Source: Rattus norvegicus
Taxonomy: Eukaryota; Chordata; Mammalia; Rodentia; Muridae
DNA: 64,000 nucleotides
NCBI RefSeq assembly: GCF_036323735.1
Contig: NC_086031.1
Span: forward strand, 43,076,225 to 43,140,224
Direction of reading: 5' to 3'
A program made the translations under genes and the position numbers. How positions within the stretch are numbered: the first letter of the stretch is position 1; each line of letters starts with the position of its first letter. The notes beneath the pieces were generated by a model. That model made no database searches, was not told where the DNA came from, and worked only from the letters and a program-made list of their open reading frames with translations. Shown one piece after another: positions 20,369-30,474 of this stretch.

Positions 20369-20669
20369 CTTCTTTTCTTTTCTTCTTCCTTCCTTCCTTC
20401 CTTTCTTCGTTTCTTTGTTCCTTTCTTTCTTTCCTTCTTTTTTCTTTCTTTCTTCCTCTTTCTCTTTCTTCCTCTCTCTCTCTCTCTCTCTCCCTTCCTT
20501 CCTTCCGTCCTTCCTTTCTTCCTTTCTTTCTCTCTCTTTCTCTTTCTTTCCTTCTTTCTTTCTTTTTCCTTCCTTCCTTCCTTCCTTCCTCCCTCCCTCC
20601 CTCCCTCCCTTCCTTCCTTCCTTCCTTCCTTTCTTTCTTTCTTTCTTTCTTTCTTTTTCTTTCTTTCTT
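20369..20669. repeat. 300-bp polypyrimidine (TTCC/TTTC/CT) tract
   Basis: 301 consecutive plus-strand bases contain only three purines (G at 20409, 20417 and 20507). Sub-blocks are TTCC, CT, TTTC and CCTC. Long homopurine/homopyrimidine tracts form triplex DNA. The 155- and 137-codon open frames through it are artefacts. Confidence 0.98.
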
Positions 20670-20670
20670 A

Positions 20671-21000
20671 CCAGCAGTAGTGATCAGCACCATCACTGTG
20701 TCTGAATACCTCAGTAGTGAATTTAATTTAGTCTTTGAGCTAAGTGTGGCATGGAGGAGAAATTCATTACCATATTTATGATTTTACAGTGCAAATTCAA
20801 AAGTAGCCCTGTTCCCAACTGTGTGTTTGCTGGGTGTTCCCAAAACCTTACTAAGCCTACCTTATCAGGACAGCATACTTCTCAAGACAGTCAGTGCAGA
20901 CTGCAGTACCATTGGTAGTTTCCCCCTCTTTCATGCACATACAAGACTTTCTTTTTATAAATGTTGATTTTTGAGCTTCTGGAATAGGTAGGATAATTTT
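20671..21000. other. No recognised feature
   Basis: Unique-looking sequence between the pyrimidine tract and the GT/GC tract. Confidence 0.4.
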
Positions 21001-21001
<1 letters not shown>

Positions 21002-21058
<57 letters not shown>

Positions 21059-21072
21059 CGTGCGCGCGCGTG
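21002..21072. repeat. (GT)n-(CG)n alternating purine-pyrimidine tract
   Basis: 49 bp of GT followed by CGCGCGCGCG, TG, and CGCGCGCG. An uninterrupted alternating purine/pyrimidine run of about 70 bp, the strongest class of Z-DNA former. Confidence 0.98.
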
Positions 21073-21079
21073 TACATGT

Positions 21080-21355
21080 ATGCAGCATATACACATGTGT
21101 GGAAGACAAAGGAAAACACTGGGTGTCTTGCCAATGTTTATTGTCTGTCTTATTCTACTGAAAGAAGGTCTTTCATTGGACTTAAAGCAAGGCTGGAAGG
21201 CAGCAAGCCCTAGAGATCTTTCTGTCTCTGACTCTCACAGTTACAAGGGATGAATGAGGCCATGGCTGGATTTTTATGTGAATGCTGGAGACTTGAGCTC
21301 AGGTCCTCATGCTTGTGCAGCAAGTGCTCTTATCCACAGAATTATCTTCCTACCC
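21080..21355 (-). mobile_element. B4-family SINE
   Basis: gcatatacacatgtgtggaa leads into the B1-like part (ggtctttcattggacttaaa, tctctgactctcacagttac). The tRNA-like part follows: ggagacttgagctcaggtcc and agcaagtgctcttatccaca. The GT/GC tract sits at the 3' tail of the element, as is usual for B4-associated microsatellites. Confidence 0.6.
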
Positions 21356-21359
21356 TCTC

Positions 21360-22050
21360 CACTTTCTTTTTACTGTCTCCATCCCCTTGTCTGTTGAGCT
21401 GTGCATGCCTCCACAGGACAAGGTCATGAGATCTACCAGTCAATCAGCAAGTGCTCTTTACTTGTGTTCACTTGGTACAGTATTGATGTGATGATCTTAT
21501 TGTTTTCCCAGAGAGGAATCCACGAGAACTTCCTGCAAACAAGGTGGCTTGCCACTACATGCAGAGCTGGTGACTCAGAATACACAAGAGACATCAAAGC
21601 TCAATGAAAGCTATATAAAAAAAGCTGATTAAAGAGGCAGCATTTAGCTATGAAAACTTTAGAGGAATGGGGGATCAGGTAAAGGCAACAGCATGATAAA
21701 CTTCCAGTGGACCTGTTTTCAACTTAGGATATTTGATGTCAGGAAAATGAGTTTTGGAACAGAGAGAACTGAATTCTAAATTGCTTTGACCATAAGAGTG
21801 ACCCTACAAGAATACTTAGCCTGATGAAGTAGGCAATGAGGCAGTGATTATTTTGATCTAATCTCTGAGACTCAGAGGACTTAGCCTCATTTCATGTAAG
21901 AATCTTCAATGAACCACGGCAGAAAGGAGACCGAAAAGGGGGTAAAATTAAGCTTGGAGGCTATGGGGAGATGGGTTGACTGTTACAGTATTTCTGCTCA
22001 AGTAAGAGGACCATAAATCAGAGATTGGTTCAGTAGAAACTCATGAACAC
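21360..22050. other. Unique sequence
   Basis: No repeat family or credible exon recognised. Confidence 0.4.
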
Positions 22051-22054
22051 CAGT

Positions 22055-22275
22055 TAGGTGTGCCTATCCACTTGTGTCTAGAAAGATGAGGACAGGTGAT
22101 CCCCGAAGCAAGCTGGCTAGGGAGACTAGTCATGTCTGTAAGCTCTGGGTTTGATTGAGAGACCTGCCTTATTGAAAAGCCACCAAGGATGGTTCCTTAC
22201 ATCAACCTCCATAAGCACAGGTGTGCAAACTGCCCCTCACATGCAAAAACATTTATATGCATACACACTTCACAC
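22055..22275 (+). mobile_element. B3/B4-type SINE, diverged
   Basis: aagcaagctggctagggaga, gtaagctctgggtttgattg, agagacctgccttattgaaa and atgcatacacacttcacacc follow the order of the 3' two-thirds of a plus-strand B3/B4-type SINE. Confidence 0.5.
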
Positions 22276-22329
22276 CCTACCAATACTATACTACACCCAC
22301 GTATGAAAAATGGAAGAAAAGAGATGATT

Positions 22330-23815
22330 TTCGACGTTTAACTCCTAACTTAGGGGATTTCAGTCTTCTTAGCTTTCAGAGCTGATGGGAAATTAGCTTC
22401 GTGCCATTTCCTTCTGCTTTGTCTTGCCCTTGTATGCTCATTGATAGGAGATTTGCATATGAAAAGTTTATTATAGATTCTGCTAGGAAAATTGTGCATT
22501 GTTGATAAATGTATCTTTTTATAATCCCCGCTGTTATTAGGACACTGCAAATTTTATTAGGACTTTCTCAAAGGAAAAAAATAAAATGAAATAAACGCCT
22601 GTGTAACCTGCCATTATCTTGTCTGCCCCTGCCTTACTCTGCTTGTCAAAATTCTAATGGAGAGAAAGGGGCTTGCCCAGTGATTTTGTTTTCTGGTGAC
22701 ATTTCAGTACTCCTCCAATACATTGCTATACTGAAAACTGGCAGTTCTAGAGAAGAACACTAACCATTCAGAGGCAAGCACCTGGCACAGGGACTGAGAA
22801 CAGCAGAGATGCCTCTCCAGCCTGAATATGATGCTGTTCTTCAGCTGGGCCAGCTTTATTAGATGGCCACAGGTCAGTTGGTTTCAGAACAGTAGACCAG
22901 CAGATGTTCTATCCCCCATGCACTGGCACCTGTGAGTGCATTCATAGCCATCAACGTTTGAAGTTTGATCGCAAGAATACCCCAAGGTCATTACCATTTT
23001 TTTCAACTTCTCAGCAATAAGCCATGGCACAAGATATTCAAAATAACATTGACTTAAAGGATTCTTAGGTCCTTACCCAGTTCCTAAAATTAATTTTTAT
23101 GAACTATTTGATTCAGCAGTAGTTAAAACAACATTCAATTGATTTTCTCTGCAGGATGAAACAAGTGAGTTTATTGTCACAAATCTGGTGATTCTTTAAA
23201 TGTGCCAGTTCAATACTGATGTTCAAAGGGGTTATCTTAGGTCCTGGTGTTTATGACCATTATGGGAGCTCAGATTAAGACCTTCCAGCAGCGCCTTTGG
23301 GAATTTCTCTGAAATACCTGATAAGACATGCGGGAGGAGCATGCTGAAGTCCCTTCAACCTGAAATGAGATCACTGGCAGGGGTACCCGCCGTGTGGACC
23401 AGTTTTACTTTGAGCAGCTTCTGACTTTCCTTAAGCAAGTGCCAGTCTTGAAAGAGTGAAGTTTTGTCATCAACTGAAGATAATCGAGAGTGTGTCTCTA
23501 AGTGAACAACAGTTCTGAAGTGCTTGCACAGTGATTTCCGTCAACATCATTGGAAGGGTGACATGTTGGGACAAAGGTGAACAAGAAAAGATGTAACTTT
23601 AACACTCCTTACAAATGAGTAGTGTAATTAACTGTGTGTGATTTAGAGCAGATACACTGTTTAAATTCAGGTTCTGCTGCCCTGGAGAAGAACCTACAGG
23701 CTTGAATACTAAGATTCTTCAGAGTAACATGGGACAGGGATATCTATTTTGTAGTTTTTTTTTGTTGTGTTTAAATCTTCAAATTAAATGTAAGTATTCA
23801 TATGCATATGAACAC
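22330..23815. other. Long repeat-poor unique segment
   Basis: About 1.5 kb without a recognised interspersed repeat, unusual in this window. It includes an octamer ATTTGCAT at 22451-22458 in an AT-rich block. Open frames are short. Possibly regulatory or simply old unique DNA. Confidence 0.4.
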
Positions 23816-23817
23816 CT

Positions 23818-23915
23818 GTTTATTTATCCATCCACTCACCCACTAATCCACTAATCCATCCACCCATCTCTCCACCTACCCATCTTTCCATTCACCCACC
23901 CACATACCTACTTAC
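23818..23915. repeat. Degenerate (ATCC)n/(CACC)n simple repeat
   Basis: Tetramer-based ccatccact, ccacccat and ccattcacc blocks, imperfect. Confidence 0.85.
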
Positions 23916-23954
23916 TACCACAGGTCCATGATTTCATTCTTCCATCTCAGTGTT

Positions 23955-24292
23955 GGTTTGAATAACAATGGCTCCATAGGCTCATAGGGAGTGGCATTAT
24001 GGGAGGCGTGGTGTTGATGGAGGAGGTGTCTTACTGGGGTAGGCGCTGAGGTATAAGATGCTCAAGCTACGACCAGTGTGGCACACTTTCTGCTGCCTAT
24101 GGATTCAGATGTAGAACTCTCAGCTCCTTCTCCAGCACATGTCTGCCCGCATAACACGATGCTTCCTGGCATGATGATAATGGACGAAAACTTTGAACTG
24201 TAAGCCAACCCCTATTCAGTGTTTTCCTTTATAAAAGCTGCTGTGGTCATGGTATCTCCTCACGGCCGTAAAAACCCAAACTAAGACAATCT
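23955..24292 (+). mobile_element. Rodent interspersed repeat (family A), plus copy
   Basis: gttggtttgaataacaatgg, ctccataggctcataggg, aactctcagctccttctcca, gatgataatggacgaaaact, gaactgtaagccaacccc and tgctgtggtcatggtatctc, ending aacccaaactaagac. Inverse orientation of the copy at 4425-4860. Confidence 0.7.
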
Positions 24293-24299
24293 CTATATG

Positions 24300-25504
24300 A
24301 CATGGGAAGATGCTAGTGAATAGGGGTTATTGTTAGTGACTCGAACACTCTCGGAGTGATTTCTCCTGTTCACTATAATCTGAGTTTCCTGGATGCTGTT
24401 CTTGATTGCGCTTGTGTCTTATCCTTTACAAGGTTCTGCTTTCCTGTCCTTCCTCTTTCCCTTGTCTTCCTCTTTTTTTGCCTACCTCTCTTTTAAATCC
24501 CTTCACTCTCACAGATGAGGACTTGGCTTGCTTCCTCAGCAGGGAGAGGGAGCATGGATGAGCAAAGTCTGTGAATAGTTTCTGCTCCTATTTTTGGAGT
24601 TAATTAAACTTCAGGACTCTGAATCTCAACCAAGTGCCTGGACACCCTAGAGGGAAAACTCAGGATTTCTTTGCAGAAGAGATGGGGGAGGGGTCATGTG
24701 CAGTTGAAAAAGAATATTCACATAATATAATGCATTTCTGCGACAAAACCATATGAAGTGGAACAAAATCCTCTTATTTTTAAAAATAAACCTGCAGAAG
24801 GAAGTGAGACAAGTAATTTTTCCTTCATTTGAATATTTTTGCTTCATGGGAATCTTTTAAAGACGGGTTCTGTCTTTGGAGTAACATAAATTATCAACAT
24901 GAAGCGCCTGTCTATGATCATTATTCGTCTTATTTTTGATGGGTAACTCAGCGAGAATGTTATATTCACCAAATGAAGAAGAATACAATTTTAGAAATCT
25001 GTAAAGAACTTCCAAGAGTCACTGTTTATGAAGTTAGCAAACCTGTCACCAAAACCAAGGAGACAGATCCCTAGAGACCCATTCCTACACTGAACAGGAA
25101 ACTGGTCCAAGAGAAACCAGCTGAGACTCCCTAGCTTGGTGTATTTTAATTGATGCTCACCTGCACTTCCCAGAGAATTCATATGCAGCCTCAACCATTA
25201 TGAACCCTGCTTTATACTTCAATAGCTTGAATTAATAATCCTCGGGTGAACTGCAGATACAAAATTGATGATAACCTCTTTCTGGGTTCTTCTATTTGTT
25301 CCAGCAACATTTGCTGGTTTTATTTTGTTTTCCAAAAAAATTGAAACACCACTGGATATGTTCATAACCATAAAATTCTCAGTTTCATCCCAATGAATTC
25401 TGCAGATAATCCATTATTGTGCCTGACTCCCCTAATAGTATATCATCATTTGGCTATTATCCATTAAAAGACACTAAATATTTGACATATGTATGGAACA
25501 CAGA
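24300..25504. other. Unique repeat-poor sequence
   Basis: AT-rich. No repeat, CpG island or exon supported. Open frames of 66-67 codons on the minus strand are at chance level. Confidence 0.4.
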
Positions 25505-25519
25505 AAATACCAGTGTCTT

Positions 25520-25728
25520 TTTTTTTTGGTATAGTATAAAGTAGAGTTTATTCAGGGAATGGGGAGGGGAGTTGAGCAAGTAGAGGCAGAGAAAGGCAGA
25601 GAGAGAGGTAGTAGAGGGGTAGAGGCCGGCCATGAACACGTGGAGAGGTGGGGGGAGGGGAATGGGAAGAGAGAGGGTAAAGAGCAAGACAGAGCAAGAG
25701 GAAGAAGGCAAGAGCAATTATCAAGAGC
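25520..25728 (-). mobile_element. Retroposed A/G-rich unit with poly(A) tail
   Basis: On the minus strand this is a C/T-rich RNA-like sequence ending with a polyadenylation signal (AATAAA inside ctgaataaactctacttta) and a short A tail (poly(T) at 25520-25527). It is flanked by aaataccagtgtctt (25505-25519) and aaatatcagtgtctt (25729-25743), a 15-bp target duplication with one mismatch. Hence it is an L1-mobilised copy of a polyadenylated transcript. The source may be the R/U5 end of an endogenous retroviral LTR or a short non-coding RNA; I cannot name it. Confidence 0.65.
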
Positions 25729-25737
25729 AAATATCAG

Positions 25738-26098
25738 TGTCTTAGTTTGATTTTTGTCAGCTTGACACAAGCTAAAGTCACCTGGGAAGAGAAACCTTAA
25801 TTTATAAAAATCCCTCCATCTGATTGCCTGTGGGCAACTCTGTGAGGCCTTTTCTTGATTAATGATTGATGTGGGAGGGCCTAGTCAATTGGAGTCAGTG
25901 CTACCTCTGGGCAGGTGAACCTGGATCTCACAAGAATGTAGACCAAAAGCCAGTAAACTGTGTTTCTTCGTGCTCTCTATTTTAGTTTCTGCCTTTAGGT
26001 CCTTCCCTGATTTCCCTCTGTAATGTATTTACAATCATTGAATAGAAAGAAACTTTTTCTTTCCCAAGTTGCTTTGTTACAATAGAAAGCAAACCAAT
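25738..26098 (+). mobile_element. Rodent interspersed repeat (family C)
   Basis: gtgtcttagtttgatttttg, tcagcttgacacaagctaaa, gtcacctgggaagagaaacc, ttgattaatgattgatgtgg, gagggcctagtcaattgga and tttcccaagttgctttgtta. A related copy in the opposite orientation is at 43366-43690. Non-coding. Confidence 0.6.
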
Positions 26099-26114
26099 GC
26101 AAGCAGCTTTTGAC

Positions 26115-26330
26115 TGGGGATTTTATTTTTTAGTTTCTATGTATGTATATGTATGTGTGTGTCTCTGTGTGTGTGTATATCAGTACATCTGCCTTTGGAA
26201 GTCAGAGCCCTCTGGATCTGGAGGTTCAAGTGGTTGGTAACCGTTCCACTTAAGTGTTGGAACCTGAACTTGGGTCCTCTGGAAGAGCAACACACACGTT
26301 TAGCTTCTGAACCTTCTCTCCAGTTCTCTT
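26115..26330 (-). mobile_element. B3-type SINE, split by L1 insertion
   Basis: The T-rich tail, an internal TATG/GT-rich part, aacttgggtcctctggaaga and ttctgaaccttctctccagt (decayed head) define a minus-strand B3. Its terminal bases form the target of the L1 at 26331. Confidence 0.7.
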
Positions 26331-27151
26331 TTTTTTTTTTATTAACTTGAGTATTTCTTATATACATTTCGAGTATTATTCCCTTTCCCGGTTTCCGGGC
26401 AAACATCCCCCTCCCCCTCCCCTTCCTTATGGGTGTTCCCCTCCCAACCCTCCCCCCATTGCTGCCCTCCCCCCAACAGTCTAGTTCACTGGGGGTTCAG
26501 TCTTAGCAGGACCCAGGGCTTCCCCTTCCACTGGTGCTCTTACTAGGATATTCATTGCTACCTATGAGGTCAGAGTCCAGGGTCAGTCCATGTATAGTCT
26601 TTAGGTAGTGGCTTAGTCCCTGGAAGCTCTGGTTGCTTGACATTGTTGTACATATGGGGTCTCGAGCCCCTTCAAGCTCTTCCAGTTCTTTCTCTGATTC
26701 CTTCAACGGGGGTCCTATTCTCAGTTCAGTGGTTTGCTGCTGGTATTCGCCTCTGTATTTGCTGTATTCTGGCTGTGTCTCTCAGGAGCGATCTACATCC
26801 GGCTCCTGTCGGTCTGCACTTCTTTGCTTCATCCATCTTGTCTAATTGGGTGGCTGTATATGTATGGGCCACATGTGGGGCAGGCTCTGAATGGGTTGAT
26901 CATCCATCTTGAGTTTCATTTGTTCTAGGGATCTAGGGTAATTCAAGCATTTGGGCTAATAGCCACTTATCAATGAGTGCATACCATGTATGTCTTTCTG
27001 TGATTGGGTTAGCTCACTCAGGATGATATTTTCCAGTTCCAACCATTTGCCTATGAATTTCATAAAGTCGTTGTTTTTGATAGCTGAGTAATATTCCATT
27101 GTATAGATGTACCACATTTTCTGTATCCATTCCTCTGTTGAAGGGCATCTG
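26331..27151 (-). mobile_element. Young rat-type L1, 5'-truncated, with perfect 15-bp target duplication
   Basis: Poly(T) is followed by the reverse of a rat L1 3' UTR (attccctttcccggtttccg, ggaagctctggttgcttgac, tgggccacatgtggggcagg) and of the ORF2 C-terminus. ctctccagttctctt flanks it exactly on both sides (26316-26330 and 27152-27166). 821 bp long. The exact duplication and the uninterrupted ORF2 tail mean this is one of the youngest insertions in the window. Confidence 0.95.
26956..27151 (-). pseudogene. L1 ORF2 C-terminal fragment
   Basis: Read on the minus strand from 27151, 64 codons stay open and end at a TAG stop (26956-26958). The sequence is the conserved end of ORF2p (Glu-Glu-Trp-Ile-Gln-Lys-Met-Trp-Tyr early, Ser-Leu-Ile-Ser-Gly-Tyr at the end). 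Endonuclease and reverse transcriptase parts are absent through 5' truncation, so it is inert. Confidence 0.9.
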
Positions 27152-27166
27152 CTCTCCAGTTCTCTT
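27152..27166. repeat. Right copy of L1 target-site duplication
   Basis: ctctccagttctctt, identical to 26316-26330. Confidence 0.95.
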
Positions 27167-27294
27167 ATTCACTTTGCATACTGTCCTTTTCGGGGAGAGG
27201 GGTTACAGTTAGTAAATGTGGAGAAATCTTGGAGTAATGGACACAGCATTGGACTTGCATAGGCATGAGATGAGTAGAATCATGACTTTGCCTT

Positions 27295-27503
27295 TTTAAA
27301 TTTTAGTCTTATGTGCATGGGTGTTTTACCTAAATGCATGCCTATGCACCACATGCATGGCTTATACCTAATGAGGCCAGAAGAGGGAGTCACATCTCCT
27401 GAAACTGAATTAATGATACCTACTGAGCCGCTGTGTGGACCCTGGGAATCAAAACTTGGGTCCTCTGGAAAAACAGCCAGTGAGTGAGGCATCCCTCCAG
27501 CTC
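27295..27503 (-). mobile_element. B3-type SINE
   Basis: The T-rich start, gtgcatgggtgttttaccta, accacatgcatggcttatac, aacttgggtcctctggaaaa and gaggcatccctccagctct define a minus-strand B3 of normal length. Confidence 0.75.
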
Positions 27504-28162
27504 TGAGTTGATGAACTTGGGAGACAGATGAATTTTTGTATACATTCTTTTCTATGAGGCAGAGCTTGGATTTAACACCTTAGTATAGGCTTACACACCA
27601 AGGGTTAAGAGAAAAGGAGATGCTCAGAAGGGTTTATAATACACCCAAGAGCATTGCTGTGGGCTTTAAGAGAGTTGCAGAGAGTAAGGTACAGTTGTAT
27701 GGGCCTGGCTCCTTTAGTGAGAATGGCCTAAGTGAACCCTAAGCACACTTTCATGGTTTCTGAAACTCACCTATTGGGGTACTCATGTGCATAGCTTATT
27801 TCTTATCTATACTCCGACGAAAGTCAGTTCCTTATATTCTGATGATGAATAATGGTACATATAAACACAAACAACTTAGACTCACGTTGTTTCCCTCACC
27901 AATAAGATATGTACACAGGAGGATGGGAGGAGAGACAGTCCTTACACTTAACCTTTGGTGATAACTGTGACTCTCAGGTGAGGGGAACTGAGAGCTGATG
28001 CCAGGAGCCGTATTTACTCCATGCTAGTGCCTGCTACAGCAGGCCCAGGTCCAGGGTGTCTGGGCTTCAGCATGTTGCAGTCCGTGACATTGCAGAAAAC
28101 CATTGCTTTTTTTGGAGGAAAGGGAAGGGGTTGGCTTTTATAGTATTAAACTCAGAACCTTG

Positions 28163-28165
<3 letters not shown>
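27504..28165. other. Unique sequence
   Basis: No repeat or coding feature supported. Confidence 0.4.

Positions 28166-28166
<1 letters not shown>

Positions 28167-28211
<45 letters not shown>
28167..28211. repeat. (GT)n microsatellite
   Basis: A pure GT run of about 45 bp. Confidence 0.97.
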
Positions 28212-28214
<3 letters not shown>

Positions 28215-28239
28215 TCTGTTAGATCCCCACAGCCATAAT

Positions 28240-28345
28240 TCTTTATTTATATATTTACTTTGAGATTAGGTCTTACTACTTGCTCAGGGTGGCCTTGAAC
28301 ATGCAATCCTCACAACTTAACATCCCAAATTGCTACTTTGGCGGG
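28240..28345 (-). mobile_element. Ancient B1/proto-B1 SINE
   Basis: tttgagattaggtcttacta, cttgctcagggtggccttga and catcccaaattgctacttt have the order of a reverse-strand B1. Diverged. Confidence 0.5.
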
Positions 28346-28846
28346 CACTTATTCCCAACTTCAATCTCTACTCCTTACACCAGAAATGACTGGCATGCTA
28401 TGACAGGTTGGCCAGAAGCCAGGTCCAGCTCTGCTGCAGCATCTCTGTGATGGGTTTTGTATACTCACCCTGTCACCGAGTTGAAGTGTGTTTTCTACCC
28501 CTTCGAACCAATATCCAAGCTTATGACACATAGGGCCATGCACCTTTGTTCTTCTGTCGTTCTGGGAGGGATTTGCACTGGGAGCAACTAACTTCCCCAA
28601 AACAGAGAAGCATGATGGTCTTGGAAGCTCCTGTCTGATTACCAAGCCACCATTCTAAATGTCAAGAGTTGACTTGGTGTCTGGGCTTCTTTGGCTGAGA
28701 AATGTGTGTCCTCACTGTCTTGGCACAGAAGACCCTTTTGTGTTTGGGCAGGAGAAGAAAGAAGAGAGAGATGCCAGTCAGCCGTGAGCATCTTTGTACA
28801 TGGTCAAGGTTAAAGTTGAAAGTGATGTGTGTTGTAAATTACCTAT

Positions 28847-28848
<2 letters not shown>
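28346..28848. other. Unique sequence
   Basis: No repeat recognised. A 94-codon minus-strand frame (28361-28645) has no support. Confidence 0.4.
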
Positions 28849-28897
<49 letters not shown>

Positions 28898-28970
28898 TGT
28901 GTGTTCATGTGGATATGTGCCTGTATGTGTGGCAGACACTTTACCAACTAAGTCATCTCTCTAGCTTTAT
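28849..28970 (-). mobile_element. (GT)n plus truncated SINE head
   Basis: GT run 28849-28904, then cacttt-accaactaagtcatctctctagct, the reverse of a SINE tRNA-like head. The element body is lost. Confidence 0.5.
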
Positions 28971-28974
28971 TGAT

Positions 28975-29430
28975 TGATTTTTTTCAAAATGAAAAACATT
29001 GTTACTGTGGTTTTCTGATTATGTAAATAGTCATAATCATTTAAAAATATTTACACAATGCCAAGCTATATAAAGCGGAAAGTGGAAATTATCTGGAACA
29101 ATAACACCCTGAGATTACTCCCACTAACATTTGGTGACCTGTTCTTTCACAAAATTTTCTATGCATATCGATCTAGAAATACCCAATTTCACGCAAATCT
29201 TACCACCATGTGTTTTCTCACATTCCTGGGCTCGTTCTTTGTTTGTTGTTATAAATGATACACACCTCTCTGCACTGTGTTTTTTTATTTAGCATTCTGG
29301 AAACCTCTCTGCGAACCAGTCTGGATTTAACTTGTGGTCTCTCAACCTCAGCAGTGTTGGGTCTTTGGGCTGAAAAAAAAACTTTGTTCTGAAGGGATAG
29401 TGCTGTGCACTGTAGGAGTTTAGAATGTTA
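28975..29430. other. No recognised feature
   Basis: AT-rich unique-looking sequence. Confidence 0.4.
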
Positions 29431-29435
29431 TTCTT

Positions 29436-29740
29436 AGTTTAGGAATAGGGCTCAGTAGATACAGTGCTTGCCATGAACACAGGAAGGCCTGAACTTGGAT
29501 GCTTAGAACCACATGAGGTGGAAACAAATATCTACAGTTTCAGTGATCCTGCAGCAAGGCAAGGAGACAGAGACAGGAGGCTGTCTAGAAGCTGGTGGGC
29601 TAGCTAGCCTGGCGTTCACAGCAGTGAACAATAAGAAAGCCTGTCTCAAACAAGGTGATAGGTAAGGAGCAATATCTGCATGCTGTGGCACGTGTGTACA
29701 AGATATGAACATGCATGCACACATGTACACACATGCAGGT
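29436..29740 (+). mobile_element. B4-superfamily SINE, diverged
   Basis: gaatagggctcagtagatac, agtgcttgccatgaacacag (tRNA-like head), aggagacagagacaggaggc, ctagctagcctggcgttcac, then gcatgctgtggcacgtgtgt and atgcatgcacacatgtacac. Plus strand. A similar element is at 59430-59715. Confidence 0.6.
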
Positions 29741-30095
29741 TAAAAACTTTTTTAAAAAGGATTTACTGTTATCTACCTTTTAGACATAAGCACCCAATCT
29801 ATTTCTCTCACCCAAAGGGTAACTTAAAAATTGTCTCCAGACATTACTAAGGGTCTAAAAGAGTACAAATTGCCTTTGACTGGGAGCTAGTGGTCTAATT
29901 ATTTTTGATAGATACCTAATATTCCATAGCATGAATCTGTCACTTTTTGTGGAATCATGCCATTCAATTTGTTTCCAGTATCTTACCTGAAGGATTTGAT
30001 GGTTGTTGCTTCTGGCCCATGGTTCTTATTTACGAAACTAAGCCCACCTCCCTAGTGCTAAGATTGAAAGTGTGTGCCACCACACATGGTTAACA
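29741..30095. other. No firm feature; possible old L1 trace
   Basis: tttttgatagatacctaata and ttccatagcatgaatctgtc vaguely recall old L1 ORF2 antisense, but too weak to call. Confidence 0.3.
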
Positions 30096-30096
30096 A

Positions 30097-30170
30097 TATA
30101 TATATATATAATTTATATGTATATATATATATATACACATATGTGTGTGTATGTGTGTGTGTATGTATAC
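30097..30170. repeat. (TA)n and (TG)n tract
   Basis: TATATA blocks at 30097-30137 followed by GTGTGTATGTGT. AT-rich cruciform-prone. Confidence 0.93.
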
Positions 30171-30224
30171 AGTCTGCAAAGCAAATAAAACATGTTTTTC
30201 TAGGCCAACTTATCTTTAATATAG

Positions 30225-30228
<4 letters not shown>

Positions 30229-30273
<45 letters not shown>

Positions 30274-30279
30274 CGCACA
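30229..30279. repeat. (GT)n-(GC)n alternating tract
   Basis: 36 bp of GT run into GCGCGCGCGCGC, an uninterrupted alternating purine/pyrimidine run. Confidence 0.97.
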
Positions 30280-30465
30280 ATCAGTGAGTGGGCATACCTG
30301 TGGGAGTTAGAGAACAACTTTCACTATCATTCCTCAGGTGTTAGCGATCTTGTTTTAAAGACTGGGTGTCTTGTTGACCTGGCACTTGAGAAGTGTACTA
30401 GGCTGTCTGACTAGTGAGCTCTAGGGATCTGCCTGCCTCTACCTCTGCCTCTACTAGTGTGTAGC
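30280..30465 (-). mobile_element. B4-family SINE
   Basis: tgggagttagagaacaactt, ttaaagactgggtgtcttgt, ggctgtctgactagtgagct and gggatctgcctgcctctacc run in reverse B4 order. Confidence 0.55.
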
Positions 30466-30474
30466 GCATCCAAC

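Noticed and set aside
20283..20781. Lys/Arg/Glu-rich and Phe/Leu/Ser-rich proteins
   Set aside because: Both are translations of the polypyrimidine tract on opposite strands.
23818..23915. CRISPR-like array of short repeats
   Set aside because: Degenerate tetramers without fixed-length spacers, in a mammalian genome. No CRISPR is expected or seen.
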